Shown one piece after another: positions 37,930 through 47,407 of a stretch of 64,000 bases of DNA. Under the pieces are notes generated by a model. That model saw only the letters and a program-made list of their open reading frames with translations. It had not been told where the DNA came from and made no database searches. A program made the translations under genes and the position numbers. This DNA is from Verrucomicrobiota bacterium. Its GTDB lineage: Bacteria; Verrucomicrobiota; Verrucomicrobiia; Verrucomicrobiales; Akkermansiaceae. Within the stretch, counting starts at the first letter, position 1. The number at the start of each line of letters is the position of its first letter. The stretch is from assembly GCA_004293445.1 (NCBI GenBank), contig RDYP01000003.1:124001-188000 (forward strand). Direction: 5' to 3'.

Positions 37930-39393
37930 TCAGCGACGGCGTTCCTGCCAATCGCGCATGGCGCCACCCAGTTCCCGCAGCGTATCGCCCGCGGTGGTGA
38001 TGGGGCCAGCGATCAAGGCACGCTCCGCAGCACGACCGCACAGCCAAGCCGCCAAGGATCCGGCATCGGCTCCGCCAAGGCCCGCAGCAAGCAGGGATCC
38101 AGCCACGCCGGCAAGCACGTCGCCCTGGCCACCAGAAGCCATGCCGGCATGGCCGGTAGGATTGAAGCGGATCTCCCCAGGTCCCGAAGTCACGAGGGTT
38201 CGCGCCCCTTTCAACAAAAGGCTACAGGGATGACGCGCGACAAAGGTGGCAGCGGCAGCACAGCGATCGATCTCCGCCAAATCCGGAGCGAGGCGGCGGA
38301 ATTCGCCGGGATGAGGCGTGATCAGGTGCGAGGCTCGCAGCAGATGCTGACAGCTGGCCTTGGCGAGCTGGTTCAAGGCGTCGGCATCCAGCAAGCTAGG
38401 AATTTCCGAGTCGATGAGGGCCGCAAGCAGGGCCGAGTGAGTGGAATCCGACCAATGACCGCAGCCCGGGCCGATCACCAAGGCATCGTGCCCGGCAGCA
38501 AAGGCATCCGCCACGGGATTCCGCGAACTGCGGACCATGACTTCAGCCGGCATGGCCGCGGAGAGGGATGCTAGGAAATCGGACTCCACATGGAGAGTGA
38601 CCAGGCCGGCTCCCGCGCGCAGGGCAGCGCTGGCGCAGAGAACGGCGGCACCACTCATCCCCGGCGAGCCCGCGAGGATGCCGAGTCGGCCGGCACGTCC
38701 TTTATGAAAATCGTGCGCTCGCGGAATCAGCAATCCGGGAAAGAGCTCCGGGCAGAACAGGCGCAGCGAGCCCCCATCGGGCGCGGGCAAATCCGCAAGC
38801 GGTACCAGAAAGACCCTGCCAGCCCGCAAGATGCCCTCAGGCGTAGCCAGCCCGGATTTCGACGCGGCAACGCAGAGGGTGAGATCCGCAGTGACGGCAT
38901 CGCCCTCGCCTGTATCGGCATCCATGCCGGAGGGCAGATCCATCGCCGCGATCACCGCGCCCTGCTGCTCCCGGAGCTCCGCCATTTCGGCGGCCAACTT
39001 CGCCAGCGGCGGGCGGAGATGGCCGCGACCGCCGATGCCTAAGAGCCCGTCGAGCAAGAGTAACGGTCCGGGACGCGCCCAATCTGGAACTTTCAAGGGC
39101 CCCAGCTCGCGGCGCTTTCGACGGGACAGGATCGACCACTCGACTTCCGGATAAGCGGCGCGCAGGTCCACCTGCCAGCCCGCATCACGCAGATGGCGCA
39201 GGGCAACCAAGGCATCGCCGCCATTGTTGCCCTTGCCGACATACGCGATGGCGCGGCCTGCTTGCGGGAAGTGATCGATCAGCCGCTGAGCGATACCCGC
39301 TCCGGCGAGGTCCATCAGGGACTCGGCGCTGATCCCACGACGAAATGCAGCATCTTCCAGCGACCGCATGGCCGCAGCGGTGACGAAAGACAT
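37930..39393 (-). CDS. nnr: Bifunctional NAD(P)H-hydrate repair enzyme (epimerase/dehydratase)
   Basis: The enzyme repairs damaged NAD(P)HX. The N-terminal YjeF/NnrE epimerase domain (about 1-205) has AYVGKGNNGGDALVALRHL. The C-terminal NnrD ADP-dependent dehydratase domain (about 225-485) has GRLGILAGSPGMSGAAVLCA, DADALNQLA, LITPHPGEFRRL and GMASGGQGDVLAGV. It has no close operon partner. It ends convergently against the YacL-like gene. Confidence 0.93.
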   Translation of the reverse strand: MSFVTAAAMRSLEDAAFRRGISAESLMDLAGAGIAQRLIDHFPQAGRAIAYVGKGNNGGDALVALRHLRDAGWQVDLRAAYPEVEWSILSRRKRRELGPLKVPDWARPGPLLLLDGLLGIGGRGHLRPPLAKLAAEMAELREQQGAVIAAMDLPSGMDADTGEGDAVTADLTLCVAASKSGLATPEGILRAGRVFLVPLADLPAPDGGSLRLFCPELFPGLLIPRAHDFHKGRAGRLGILAGSPGMSGAAVLCASAALRAGAGLVTLHVESDFLASLSAAMPAEVMVRSSRNPVADAFAAGHDALVIGPGCGHWSDSTHSALLAALIDSEIPSLLDADALNQLAKASCQHLLRASHLITPHPGEFRRLAPDLAEIDRCAAAATFVARHPCSLLLKGARTLVTSGPGEIRFNPTGHAGMASGGQGDVLAGVAGSLLAAGLGGADAGSLAAWLCGRAAERALIAGPITTAGDTLRELGGAMRDWQERRR

Positions 39394-39686
39394 GCCGGAA
39401 AGCTAAGCCCGGAGCCAAGGGCATCGCAAGTCACGGAATCACGCATCCTCCGCGGCGGGGCCTATGATCCCGAACTCCGAGAGGACGCACCGAAAAATTG
39501 CTGATCGGTTGATCGGAATCCTGCCATCGAAGGTAGCGCAAGGACCGCCGGGCACGCCCCCTTTGTCCCAGAGGACGAAACGCCGAAGCATTTGCTGAAG
39601 AAGTGCCTACGCAGCCGCTGCTAAAATGAAACCGCCCGGCAGTCGGTCCCTACCATTTTAAGAGATAGGGCGCGCGCCACCCGGGC
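39394..39686. other. Spacer with local inverted repeats, no gene seen
   Basis: Nested arms TAAAATG/CATTTTA (39622-39628 with 39654-39660) enclose ACCG/CGGT. CCCTA/TAGGG pairs nearby. A loose direct repeat around AGAGGACG occurs twice about 90 bases apart. This may be the 3' region of the amidase transcript or a structured RNA, but I cannot match a known RNA family. Confidence 0.4.
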
Positions 39687-40292
39687 TCAACCGTTCCGGC
39701 GGAAGCGCACGACGCCGTTGGCGATGCCTTCGGCGAGGGCTTGGCGGAACCAGCCGGACTTCATCCGACCGCGCTCGCCGGCATTGCTAACAAAACCTCC
39801 CTCGACCAAAATCGAAGGGCATCTTGTATTACGGATCACGTAGTAGCGGGCGAATTTCACACCGCGATTCACGGCCCGGACCTTGGACATCATCCCGTAG
39901 TGCACGAAGGACGCGAGCGAGCGGCTCTGACCGGAGTGGTAGAAGGTTTCGAGCCCAGAGACCTGCTGCTTCCACGTGTAATTGTAATGCACGCTAATGA
40001 AAATGGCATCGGAGTAGCGGCTCGCGATCCGAACCCGCTCGGGCAAGGAAATGAAGTAATCGCTGCGGCGGGTCAGCACCGTCCGAAAACCGCGCTTTTT
40101 GAGCTCGTTCTCCAAGCGGACCGAGGTGTCGAGGGCGAGGTGCTTTTCATAGACGAGCCCCCACTGCCCGCCCTTGTCATGCCCGCCGTGACCGGGATCG
40201 ATGATCACCGTACGGAAATAACGCGCCTGCAAAGGTGCGGCGGCGAGGATCAAAACAAGTAGGGCGAAAATCAGACCATGCTGCCTTTTCAT
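39687..40292 (-). CDS. N-acetylmuramoyl-L-alanine amidase (Amidase_3)
   Basis: This periplasmic zinc amidase cuts the lactyl-peptide bond of peptidoglycan. From the ATG at 40292 it has a signal peptide (MKRQHGLIFALLVLILAAAPLQA). Zinc and catalytic residues appear in VIIDPGHGGHDKGG, in the YEKHLALD glutamate, in SVHYNY, and in the terminal VEGGFVSN. At 201 residues the protein is a bare catalytic domain without a cell-wall-binding module, so it may need an activator or partner. An AT-rich 99-base spacer upstream probably holds its promoter. Confidence 0.9.
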   Translation of the reverse strand: MKRQHGLIFALLVLILAAAPLQARYFRTVIIDPGHGGHDKGGQWGLVYEKHLALDTSVRLENELKKRGFRTVLTRRSDYFISLPERVRIASRYSDAIFISVHYNYTWKQQVSGLETFYHSGQSRSLASFVHYGMMSKVRAVNRGVKFARYYVIRNTRCPSILVEGGFVSNAGERGRMKSGWFRQALAEGIANGVVRFRRNG

Positions 40293-40391
40293 GACGAAAA
40301 ATTTGTTAGGAAAACCAAACAATGTGGATTTTTTATGAATGCCGTTGTTTCGAGTAAAGGCAAAATTCCCTAAAGCAGCGCGGCTGAAGGC

Positions 40392-41267
40392 TTAGGGATC
40401 CACAAAAGCGGGGCGCTCGGAGGCCTTGCGGACGCGATTGCGCGCTTCCGCCTCGGCCTGGGGATCGTAGGGAATGCCGTTGGCGACTTCGACGATCCCA
40501 CCAGCAAGAGTCACGAGCTGCGGATCCGGTCCGTCGCCGCGTTTATGGAGTTCGCGACCGAGCAGGCTGCCATCGGGTCCGATCCTTGCGTGGGACCAAA
40601 GGGTGGGGCCGATCAGATAAAGCACGTGCATCACCTGACGATTGTCGAGGGTGACGGTCGGCTTGCGGAACATCAGCACTTCGCCCAGAGACTGGGTTTG
40701 GAGGGGATTGCCGGTGCGGCTGTCAACGACTTGGGCGTAGAGCATGTTCTTTCTGCCGCCGGTGAAGTTCAGCACGCGATATTCACGGCTTTGGCCGACT
40801 TTGCCGGGCACGCCGACTTTTTGGGACCAGTAGGGCAAGGCGTTGTTGACGTTGAACAGCAATCGGTTGGAGATGAAACCGTCGGTCACTTGGCCGGGCA
40901 GGCGGACGACGCCGTAAACCGAGTAATTCCCCATATTTCGCAGAGGAAAGATCCGTGAGAGATCGATGCTGCGGGCCATGGTCTGGCCGAGCGGCACCCG
41001 CACGGTGCCAAAGGCTGGCTGGCCGAGAGGGGTCATCGGAACGCCACGACCCGAGGTGACGGTGAAATCGATCCAACTGCTCCGTTGGCTTCCCTGGAGC
41101 GTGAGGTCTTGGCCGGAATGGTTCGTGATGCTGATGGTCAGCGGGATGGACTCGCCGGCGACGTAAGTTTTGCGTGGCATTTGCAGCTTCACCTCGATCT
41201 GGGCGATCGCCGGAACGAGCCCAAAGGTGAGAAACAGGAGCGAAAAAAGCAGGCGCATGCCGGTCAT
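40392..41267 (-). CDS. Secreted protein with Ig-like N-terminal fold (291 aa)
   Basis: Unknown function. A signal peptide (MRLLFSLLFLTFGLVPAIAQ from the second Met) is followed by a region resembling a BsuPI or Ig-like domain (VAGESIPLTISITNHSGQDLTLQ). No catalytic motif is seen. The start at 41267 gives three residues before a second good Met at 41258. It would act in the periplasm or on the surface. Confidence 0.65.
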   Translation of the reverse strand: MTGMRLLFSLLFLTFGLVPAIAQIEVKLQMPRKTYVAGESIPLTISITNHSGQDLTLQGSQRSSWIDFTVTSGRGVPMTPLGQPAFGTVRVPLGQTMARSIDLSRIFPLRNMGNYSVYGVVRLPGQVTDGFISNRLLFNVNNALPYWSQKVGVPGKVGQSREYRVLNFTGGRKNMLYAQVVDSRTGNPLQTQSLGEVLMFRKPTVTLDNRQVMHVLYLIGPTLWSHARIGPDGSLLGRELHKRGDGPDPQLVTLAGGIVEVANGIPYDPQAEAEARNRVRKASERPAFVDP

Positions 41268-41326
41268 GGGGGTGAAGTCCTAGCCCAGTCGCATCGGGGC
41301 GTCAATGCAAGGGGCTCCGCTCGCCT

Positions 41327-42643
41327 CTAACTGCGAGGCGGGCGGGGTGGCTTGTTACCAACGCGAGGGGGCTTGGCGGATTTGGCGGCGAATTTACGGG
41401 CGGCCTTGGCAGGCGGCTTGGCGGATTTCTTCGCCTCCATTTCGCGGGTTCGCTTGCGCCAATCGCGCTTCGGCGCGGGAACGCCGGGTGCCGCGGCGGA
41501 ACCCTTGGCATGGTAGTCGAAGCCGCGCAGTCGCTTGCGCTCAATGCGATCGCCAATAAAGCGCTCGAGGATGCCCAGCAGGTTCAGGTCGCCGCGGGGG
41601 ACAAAGCTGATCGCCTCGCCACGGGCCGCCGCTCGACCGGTGCGACCGATGCGGTGGATGTAGTCCTCGGGATTGACGGGAAAGTCGTAGTTCACGACAT
41701 GGGTCACGCCGTCGATGTCGATGCCACGGGCGACGATGTCGGTGGCCACGAGCACCTGGACCTTGCCGTCCTTGAAATCCTGGAGCGCGCGCGAACGCTG
41801 CTCCTGGGATCGGCTGGAATGAAGCTTGGCCACTTGAACTCCGGCATTTTGGAGAAACACGGTCAGGCGGTCCGCGCCATCTTTGAGTCGGGCGAAAACG
41901 AGGACGCGCTTGAACTTTGGCAATCGTAGTAGTTCAAGCAACAAAGGACCTTTCAAGTGAGGCTGCACTTCGTAAACCGACTGGTCCACGGTGTCCGCAG
42001 GATCTGAGCGGCTGCCGATCTGGACCATTTTCGGCCCTTGCTGGAAGCGTCGCGCCAGCGACTCGACCTCGCGCGGGAAGGTGGCGGAAAACATCAGGGT
42101 CTGGCGGCGCTGCGGGAGGGCTTCGATGAGGGCTTCGATGTCCGGCAGGAAGCCCATGTGGAGCATCCGGTCGGCCTCATCGAGCACCAGCATTTCGAGA
42201 GCGGTGAAGTCGACTTGCTGGCGGGCCAGCAGCGCGAGCAAACGGCCCGGGGTGGCGACGATGATTTCCACTCCGGCACGCAGCAGCTTGATCTGGGCCT
42301 CTTCTTCCACGCCGCCAAAGATCGCCGCGCCACGGATGGGCAGGCCTTTCCCGTAGGTCCCGATGCTTTCCATGATCTGCACAGCGAGCTCGCGGGTGGG
42401 AGCGAGGATGAGCGCGCGGACTTCGCGCTGAGCGCCGCGGCGGCGGGTCTGAGCCAGCCGCCTCAGCATCGGCAAGACGAAAGCAGCGGTCTTGCCGGTA
42501 CCGGTCTGGGCGATCGCGATGAGATCCTGACCCTGCATCACCTTGGGAATGGCCGCCGCTTGGACCGGGGTCGGGCGGGTGTAACCGGCATTCTGAATGG
42601 CGAGCAGGATCTCGTCCCCGAGTCCGAAGTGGCGAAACGGCAT
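41327..42643 (-). CDS. RhlE-type DEAD-box RNA helicase
   Basis: The ATP-dependent RNA helicase has all core motifs in order: Q motif RPTPVQAAAIP, motif I AQTGTGKT, PTRELA, DEAD in VLDEADRML, SAT, and HRIGRTGRAA. A basic Lys/Pro/Ala-rich tail (about 385-438) probably binds RNA. The start at 42643 (MPFRHFGLGDEIL) matches other members; a TTG 63 bases upstream overlaps yqgF by four bases and is a less likely alternative. Likely role: ribosome assembly or mRNA decay. Confidence 0.93.
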   Translation of the reverse strand: MPFRHFGLGDEILLAIQNAGYTRPTPVQAAAIPKVMQGQDLIAIAQTGTGKTAAFVLPMLRRLAQTRRRGAQREVRALILAPTRELAVQIMESIGTYGKGLPIRGAAIFGGVEEEAQIKLLRAGVEIIVATPGRLLALLARQQVDFTALEMLVLDEADRMLHMGFLPDIEALIEALPQRRQTLMFSATFPREVESLARRFQQGPKMVQIGSRSDPADTVDQSVYEVQPHLKGPLLLELLRLPKFKRVLVFARLKDGADRLTVFLQNAGVQVAKLHSSRSQEQRSRALQDFKDGKVQVLVATDIVARGIDIDGVTHVVNYDFPVNPEDYIHRIGRTGRAAARGEAISFVPRGDLNLLGILERFIGDRIERKRLRGFDYHAKGSAAAPGVPAPKRDWRKRTREMEAKKSAKPPAKAARKFAAKSAKPPRVGNKPPRPPRS

Positions 42644-42702
42644 GGCGGAAGCTAACTTGCCGAATGCCCCGCTGGCAGCAAGAAACGCAGGGATCGCCTC
42701 GC

Positions 42703-43125
42703 TCAACAGGAAGCCATCCAGGCTTCGAGGATGGCGACGGCGGCGGCTTGGTCGATCACCGCTTTTTGCCGCTTCGCATTGCGACCCGCCTCATGGAGTT
42801 TCGCAGCGGCGTCCATGGTGGTGTAGGCCTCATCGATGAAAACGAGGGGGACTTCCGGCACCCGAGCGGCGAGCTTGGATGCGAATGCGCGGACCTTGAT
42901 CGCAGCACTGCCTTCGCTGCCATCGATCCTCAGCGGCAGTCCGACAACAAGGGTGCGAATTTTCCGCTGAACAACAAGGGCGGCGATGCGGTCGAGCGGG
43001 TCGCCTTTGCGGACATCGATCGTTTCGACCGGATGGGCGAGGATGCCGAGGGGATCAGTGGCGGCGACGCCGATGCGGGCATCACCGGGGTCGATGCCGA
43101 GCGCGGGATGAAGGGACTCGTCCAT
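42703..43125 (-). CDS. yqgF: Pre-16S rRNA-processing nuclease YqgF (RuvX-like)
   Basis: This RNase H-fold nuclease matures the 5' end of 16S rRNA, though it was long annotated as a Holliday-junction resolvase. The 140-residue product contains LGIDPGDARIGVAATD, VVGLPLRIDGSEG, FIDEAYTT, and DQAAAVAILEAW with the terminal Asp. It sits between manC (13-base gap) and the helicase on the same strand. Confidence 0.92.
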   Translation of the reverse strand: MDESLHPALGIDPGDARIGVAATDPLGILAHPVETIDVRKGDPLDRIAALVVQRKIRTLVVGLPLRIDGSEGSAAIKVRAFASKLAARVPEVPLVFIDEAYTTMDAAAKLHEAGRNAKRQKAVIDQAAAVAILEAWMASC

Positions 43126-43138
43126 GGCGCGGGGCCGG

Positions 43139-44221
43139 TCAGAGCAGCTCGGGCGGAAGCTTGTCGGAGAGCGCCTTGATCGCGTCCGCCTGATGGCGGT
43201 TGGCGATCAGCAGAGCGTCGTCGGTCTGCACGATGATCAAGTCATCGACGCCGAGGAGAGCGACGTGGGAGCCTTTGCGGGCATTGAAGACGATGTTGTT
43301 TTCGGAATCGATGACCGAGAGCGGGCTGTTGGAGCGATTCTCACCGTCGACTTTTTCGAGGTATTTCGCCACCGAGAGCCATGATCCGACGTCGTCCCAA
43401 TCGAAGCTCGCCTCGATATTGAGGACGCGGCTCGATTTTTCCATCAGACCGTAGTCGATGGAAATAGGCGTGAGCTTCGGAAATTGGGCGGCGACGGTGG
43501 CGGCAGGATTGCTGGAGTGGCGGATTTCCGAAACGAAGGTGGCAAGCTCCGCTTGGTGGCGGCTGAGCTCACGGATGACATTGGGCAGGGACCAGACGAA
43601 CATGCCGGCGTTCCAGCAAAAGCCGCCTTGGGCGATGAATTGTTCGGCGAGCTCGCTGCTGGGTTTTTCGCGGAAGCGCTTCACTTCGGCGGGGACTTGC
43701 TCGCTGTCGAGCCCCGGGATCGAGGCGCGGGGCCCTCGTTCGATGTAACCGTAGGACGGACAGGGCCAAGTGGGCTTGATGCCGATGGTTACCAACCCGT
43801 CGGACTTTTCCGCGGTGGCGAGAGCATCGCGCATCGTCGATTGGAAAGCAGCGACATCCTGAATGAGCTGATCGGCGGGGAGGACGATCATCAGCGCGTC
43901 GGGATTTCGGGCGGCGATGAGGCCGATGCCGAGGGCCACGGCTGGAGCGGTGTCGCGCTTGGCGGGCTCGGCGAAGATGTTTTCCGGCGGAAGCACGCGA
44001 GCGACTTCGCGGACGGCGGCCTCCTGCTGGGCATTGGTAAGGATCAGGATGTTTTCCGGCGCAACCAGACCGTCGAGGCGCTCGAGCGTCTGCTCGAGGA
44101 GGGTCGAGTCGCCGAAAAGATTCAGCAGCTGCTTCGGCCGGGCATTGCGGCTGAGCGGCCAGAAGCGCGTGCCGGAGCCACCGGCGAGGATCAAGGCGTA
44201 GGTCGAAGAAGGGTCGGGCAT
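43139..44221 (-). CDS. manC: Mannose-1-phosphate guanylyltransferase
   Basis: The enzyme makes GDP-mannose for glycans. It is 360 residues, the nucleotidyltransferase domain only, lacking the C-terminal isomerase seen in bifunctional versions. Motifs: LILAGGSGTRFWPLSR (nucleotide signature), PKQLLNLFG, FAEPAKRDTAPAVALG, VLPADQLI, KRFREKPS and WNAGMFVW. It is the first gene of a manC-yqgF-helicase set. GDP-mannose is a precursor of GDP-fucose, but no link to the fucose locus is shown. Confidence 0.93.
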   Translation of the reverse strand: MPDPSSTYALILAGGSGTRFWPLSRNARPKQLLNLFGDSTLLEQTLERLDGLVAPENILILTNAQQEAAVREVARVLPPENIFAEPAKRDTAPAVALGIGLIAARNPDALMIVLPADQLIQDVAAFQSTMRDALATAEKSDGLVTIGIKPTWPCPSYGYIERGPRASIPGLDSEQVPAEVKRFREKPSSELAEQFIAQGGFCWNAGMFVWSLPNVIRELSRHQAELATFVSEIRHSSNPAATVAAQFPKLTPISIDYGLMEKSSRVLNIEASFDWDDVGSWLSVAKYLEKVDGENRSNSPLSVIDSENNIVFNARKGSHVALLGVDDLIIVQTDDALLIANRHQADAIKALSDKLPPELL

Positions 44222-44422
44222 CGCTGGCCGAAAAGTAACGAGTCGGCGGGTCAGGGAAAGCGGGAATCGCGGGGACAGATCCCACCACCGAATCCCCCTG
44301 CCCTGCTGTGATCATGTTCTTTGAAAGCGAAACCGACTTGAGAAGTCGTCGGATGGAGAAACCCGTAGAGGCTTTCACTTTCGGGGATTGTCGGGATGGG
44401 GAAGGAGTGTTAGGGAAAGAGC

Positions 44423-44734
44423 ATGAACATTGATGACGACGGAGCAAGGGATTGGACCGAATCAACCGCCATGGTGGCTCCGGCATTGCTCGGTGCGGCG
44501 ACGGGCCTGATCCTTGGAGAAATGATGCATCCGAGCGCACGGCGCGGCGCGGCGTTGGGTTTGGCGGCTTTGGGAGTCGTGGCTCTGCTGCCCCTGGCGG
44601 TAGGCGGCGTGGTGAATCTGGTGAACGGCCCGGAAAGCAAACGTGGCGCGAATCGCCGACTGCGCCAAATCCGGGATGCGGGAGCCGGGCACGATTTTGT
44701 CGAAGACAGCCTGAGCGAAGTCGGCGTGATCTAA
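44423..44734 (+). CDS. Small hypothetical membrane protein (103 aa)
   Basis: Unknown. Two hydrophobic segments (about 17-35 and 43-65, TAMVAPALLGAATGLILG and ALGLAALGVVALLPLAVGGVV) sit between acidic and basic ends. The preceding AGGGAAAGAGC gives a plausible ribosome site for the ATG at 44423. It is upstream of another small membrane-protein gene by 82 bases. Confidence 0.6.
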   Translation: MNIDDDGARDWTESTAMVAPALLGAATGLILGEMMHPSARRGAALGLAALGVVALLPLAVGGVVNLVNGPESKRGANRRLRQIRDAGAGHDFVEDSLSEVGVI

Positions 44735-44816
44735 GCAGGCCTGGGCGTCCTGCTCAGGAGAGCTTCGCACGCCAGGCTTTCGCGGACGGCATCGGACTCA
44801 TTGGTTTCGGACAAAC

Positions 44817-45119
44817 ATGCCGTTCCAAGATGCCATCGCAGATGTCCTGCTCCGCGCGTTCCTGCAGACCGCTTCTTATTGGACCGGATGGGTCGTGCTC
44901 AAGCTTCTGACTGGCGGGCGTATCCTGCTTGCTCCTTTCGAAGAAAAAATCCGGCCGCAGAAATCGAAAGAAAAAGCGCAGCGCGGGAAATGGGGCATCT
45001 GGGTACACGCGCCGAAGAAGGCGCGGCGTCTCAGGTCCGAGGTGGTGCAACTGGTCGGCCTGCTGCTCTGGTTGTTGCTTGGGCTTTTCTCCGCATATCT
45101 CTTTTCGCGAAACGGATGA
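44817..45119 (+). CDS. Small hypothetical membrane protein (100 aa)
   Basis: Unknown. A first hydrophobic stretch (about 14-36) and a second at the C-terminus (VVQLVGLLLWLLLGLFSAYLF, 75-96) flank a very basic cytoplasmic middle (about 42-70). Its start context is weak. It may form a unit with the gene at 44423. Confidence 0.6.
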   Translation: MPFQDAIADVLLRAFLQTASYWTGWVVLKLLTGGRILLAPFEEKIRPQKSKEKAQRGKWGIWVHAPKKARRLRSEVVQLVGLLLWLLLGLFSAYLFSRNG

Positions 45120-45184
45120 GATGCGGGAATCTCGCCCGCGATTTTCCATCGCCCACGCTGCGGATTCGTTGCAGTCTTCGGGCC

Positions 45185-46114
45185 GTGAAATCCCTTCTTT
45201 TTCCTCTCTTGTTTCTTGTAGCCCCGGCGTTGGCCGCCGATGGCTTCGTGATCCGCGAATCGCCCGAGACGAAGGAAATCCGCGTTGAGCTCGACGGTCA
45301 GCCGTTCACGTCCTTTCGCACCGATGCTCGTGTGCCTTACCTCCACCCGCTGCGCTCGGCGTCTGGTGCCGTGTTGACCCGCCATTGGCCGATGGAAGAC
45401 GGCTTCGAAGGGGAGGAAAAAGATCACCCCCACCATCGCTCTTTCTGGATGAGTCATGGCAACGTCAACGGCCACGATTTCTGGGCGTGGCAGTTCGGCA
45501 AGGACCCGAAAATCGAGCTCAAGAAGGTCGGACCCGTCACCCCAAACGGGTTCACTGTCGAACTCGCATGGACAGCCGGGGGCCTGACGCATCTGACCGA
45601 AACCCGGAGCTACACGTTCCGAGAGATCGATGCGAAAACAACGATGATCGACTTCTCCTCCAAGCTCATCGCCGCCGATGGCGACGCAGTGTTCGGCGAT
45701 ACCAAGGAGGGCTTCTTTGCAACCCGCGTGGACCGGACGCTGCGCCAGAAGGGTCCGACTGCTAAGGGTTCGATTCTCGACTCCGAGGGCCGCAAAGATG
45801 GTGATGCCTGGGGCAAGCGCTCTGAATGGGTCGCCTTCAGCGGTCCGGATGAAAAAGGTGAGCCTGCGGTCATCGCCGTGCTCGATCATCCGTCCAATCT
45901 CCGCCACCCGACTTGGTGGCACGCGCGCGACTACGGCCTGCTGGCGGCGAATCCATTCGGTATCCACGATTTCGAGGGCAAAAAGGACAAGACGATCGGC
46001 CAGCACGTCTTGAAAAAAGGAGATGCCCTCGTTTTCCGCTACGGCGTCATCCTGCATCATGGCGAACTCCATTCCGCCAAGCTTGCCGAGCGCTGGAGCG
46101 AATTTGCCCGTTGA
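45185..46114 (+). CDS. DUF6807/PmoA-like secreted protein
   Basis: The GTG at 45185 gives a clean signal peptide (MKSLLFPLLFLVAPALA) and a 309-residue protein. The mature part resembles the DUF6807 (so-called methane oxygenase PmoA-like) family common in Planctomycetes and Verrucomicrobia, seen in MEDGFEGEEKDHPHHRSFWMSHGNVNGHDFW and the terminal HVLKKGDALVFRYGVILHHG. Despite the family name, it has no evident methane-oxidation function; the fold suggests carbohydrate binding or catalysis. Confidence 0.8.
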   Translation: MKSLLFPLLFLVAPALAADGFVIRESPETKEIRVELDGQPFTSFRTDARVPYLHPLRSASGAVLTRHWPMEDGFEGEEKDHPHHRSFWMSHGNVNGHDFWAWQFGKDPKIELKKVGPVTPNGFTVELAWTAGGLTHLTETRSYTFREIDAKTTMIDFSSKLIAADGDAVFGDTKEGFFATRVDRTLRQKGPTAKGSILDSEGRKDGDAWGKRSEWVAFSGPDEKGEPAVIAVLDHPSNLRHPTWWHARDYGLLAANPFGIHDFEGKKDKTIGQHVLKKGDALVFRYGVILHHGELHSAKLAERWSEFAR

Positions 46115-46240
46115 GAAAGTCGCCTTGAGGCGGCGTCCGACGAGAAAATGCCGCCGCCGCTGCTGGTGGAGGTGGCTCGAGACGGCGGATCGGACGGGTG
46201 AACAGTGGCCTCCTACCCGGCGCAGCGCGGGCGACTGCGC

Positions 46241-47380
46241 TTAGCTGAACACGCTTTTGCGAAGCTGGCGCAGATTGAATAATCGGTCTGCCGGATGACT
46301 GGGATCCGCGGCGAGGCCACGCAGCGGACGCGCGCCGTCCTTACGCTTCGGTCCGAAGCGCTCGCGGAAGGTCGCGAACAGCTCGTTCACAAAGTCTTTC
46401 CCTCCGATCGCGGCTCCATCGCTGAGGTAGCGGACCTTGCATCGGAGGTAGTCGGCCTCCGACAACTTTCCGCCCCGTGCCAAGACCTCAAGCGCCTTAT
46501 CCCGGGGGATGCGGTCGCGGTAAATATCCGCCCGATCCCCCTTCGCTGCCTCATTGCGCTGTCGCTCGGCCTGTTCAGGGATTCCGAAGAGATGGCATCG
46601 CCAGCGACGGAGGGCCTCCTTGGGTGGTAAGTTCGAGCGCCTAGAATTTGGCGAGCGGGAGATCGCGGGGACGGGCGACGAGGGAAAAGCAAGTTGCGGT
46701 TTCAATCCGCCGTGAGGATTGAGGGAAACGAGGAATTCCACCGCTTCGCGCGCTTCCTTGCCGCCGGCGATTGCCTCTGCATAACCGCACCAGCGATAGT
46801 CCTTGGGGTCATCGCAGATCTTGGCGCGGACTGGATTAAGGTCGATGTAGGCTGCCATTGCCCGTAGCGCCTGGCCTCTGCCCTCCACCAACACGGAGCG
46901 GAAACGGTCTTCCCACAAGGTGCCGCGGCGAGCATGGCGGCCATTGAACCATTGAGAAAAGCGTTGTTTCAGGACCTTCATGAAGGCGCTGACGTTCCAC
47001 ATTCGAGAAAACCATTTCTCGCGTAGAGCTTCGGCCGCCTCGTGATTGCCTTGTCCACGGAAGTGGGCGAGTTCCCACTCGAGCGCGACGGCTGACTTAT
47101 CGCCAAGGGTGGCTTGGACCTTTGCGACCAGAGCGGTATCATTTGGCAGGTCGGCGTCGTCCGGTCGCTGTGGGACTTCCACGAGGATGTGGAAGTGATT
47201 TGACATGATACAGTAGGAAATCACGCGAAGCCCGCCGAAGCGTTCGTAGATCCGCATGTATTCGACCAATTGGTCTCGCTCCGCATCGCCGAGGACGAAA
47301 TCGCGGTTCACCACTCGAGAGACGCAGTGGTAATAGGCAACAGGGTGAGTGGCGGGAGCTATCAGACGTGGCCGACGCAT
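46241..47380 (-). CDS. REP-associated tyrosine transposase (long RAYT)
   Basis: This is a Y1-type transposase of the RAYT class, 379 residues. It has YYHCVSRVVNRDFVLG near the start, the HUH motif MSNHFHILVE at about residue 68, the helical WFSRMWNVSAFMKVLKQRFSQWFNGRHARRGTLWEDRF segment, and the catalytic-tyrosine region AAYIDLNPVRAKI. A basic C-terminal extension follows. It differs from the short RAYT inside alaS. The start at 47380 is the ATG of MRRPRLIAPATHPVAYYH. Two direct repeats lie just upstream. Confidence 0.9.
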   Translation of the reverse strand: MRRPRLIAPATHPVAYYHCVSRVVNRDFVLGDAERDQLVEYMRIYERFGGLRVISYCIMSNHFHILVEVPQRPDDADLPNDTALVAKVQATLGDKSAVALEWELAHFRGQGNHEAAEALREKWFSRMWNVSAFMKVLKQRFSQWFNGRHARRGTLWEDRFRSVLVEGRGQALRAMAAYIDLNPVRAKICDDPKDYRWCGYAEAIAGGKEAREAVEFLVSLNPHGGLKPQLAFPSSPVPAISRSPNSRRSNLPPKEALRRWRCHLFGIPEQAERQRNEAAKGDRADIYRDRIPRDKALEVLARGGKLSEADYLRCKVRYLSDGAAIGGKDFVNELFATFRERFGPKRKDGARPLRGLAADPSHPADRLFNLRQLRKSVFS

Positions 47381-47407
47381 GGAAGGAGCTTGAGACGATC
47401 CGATCTT

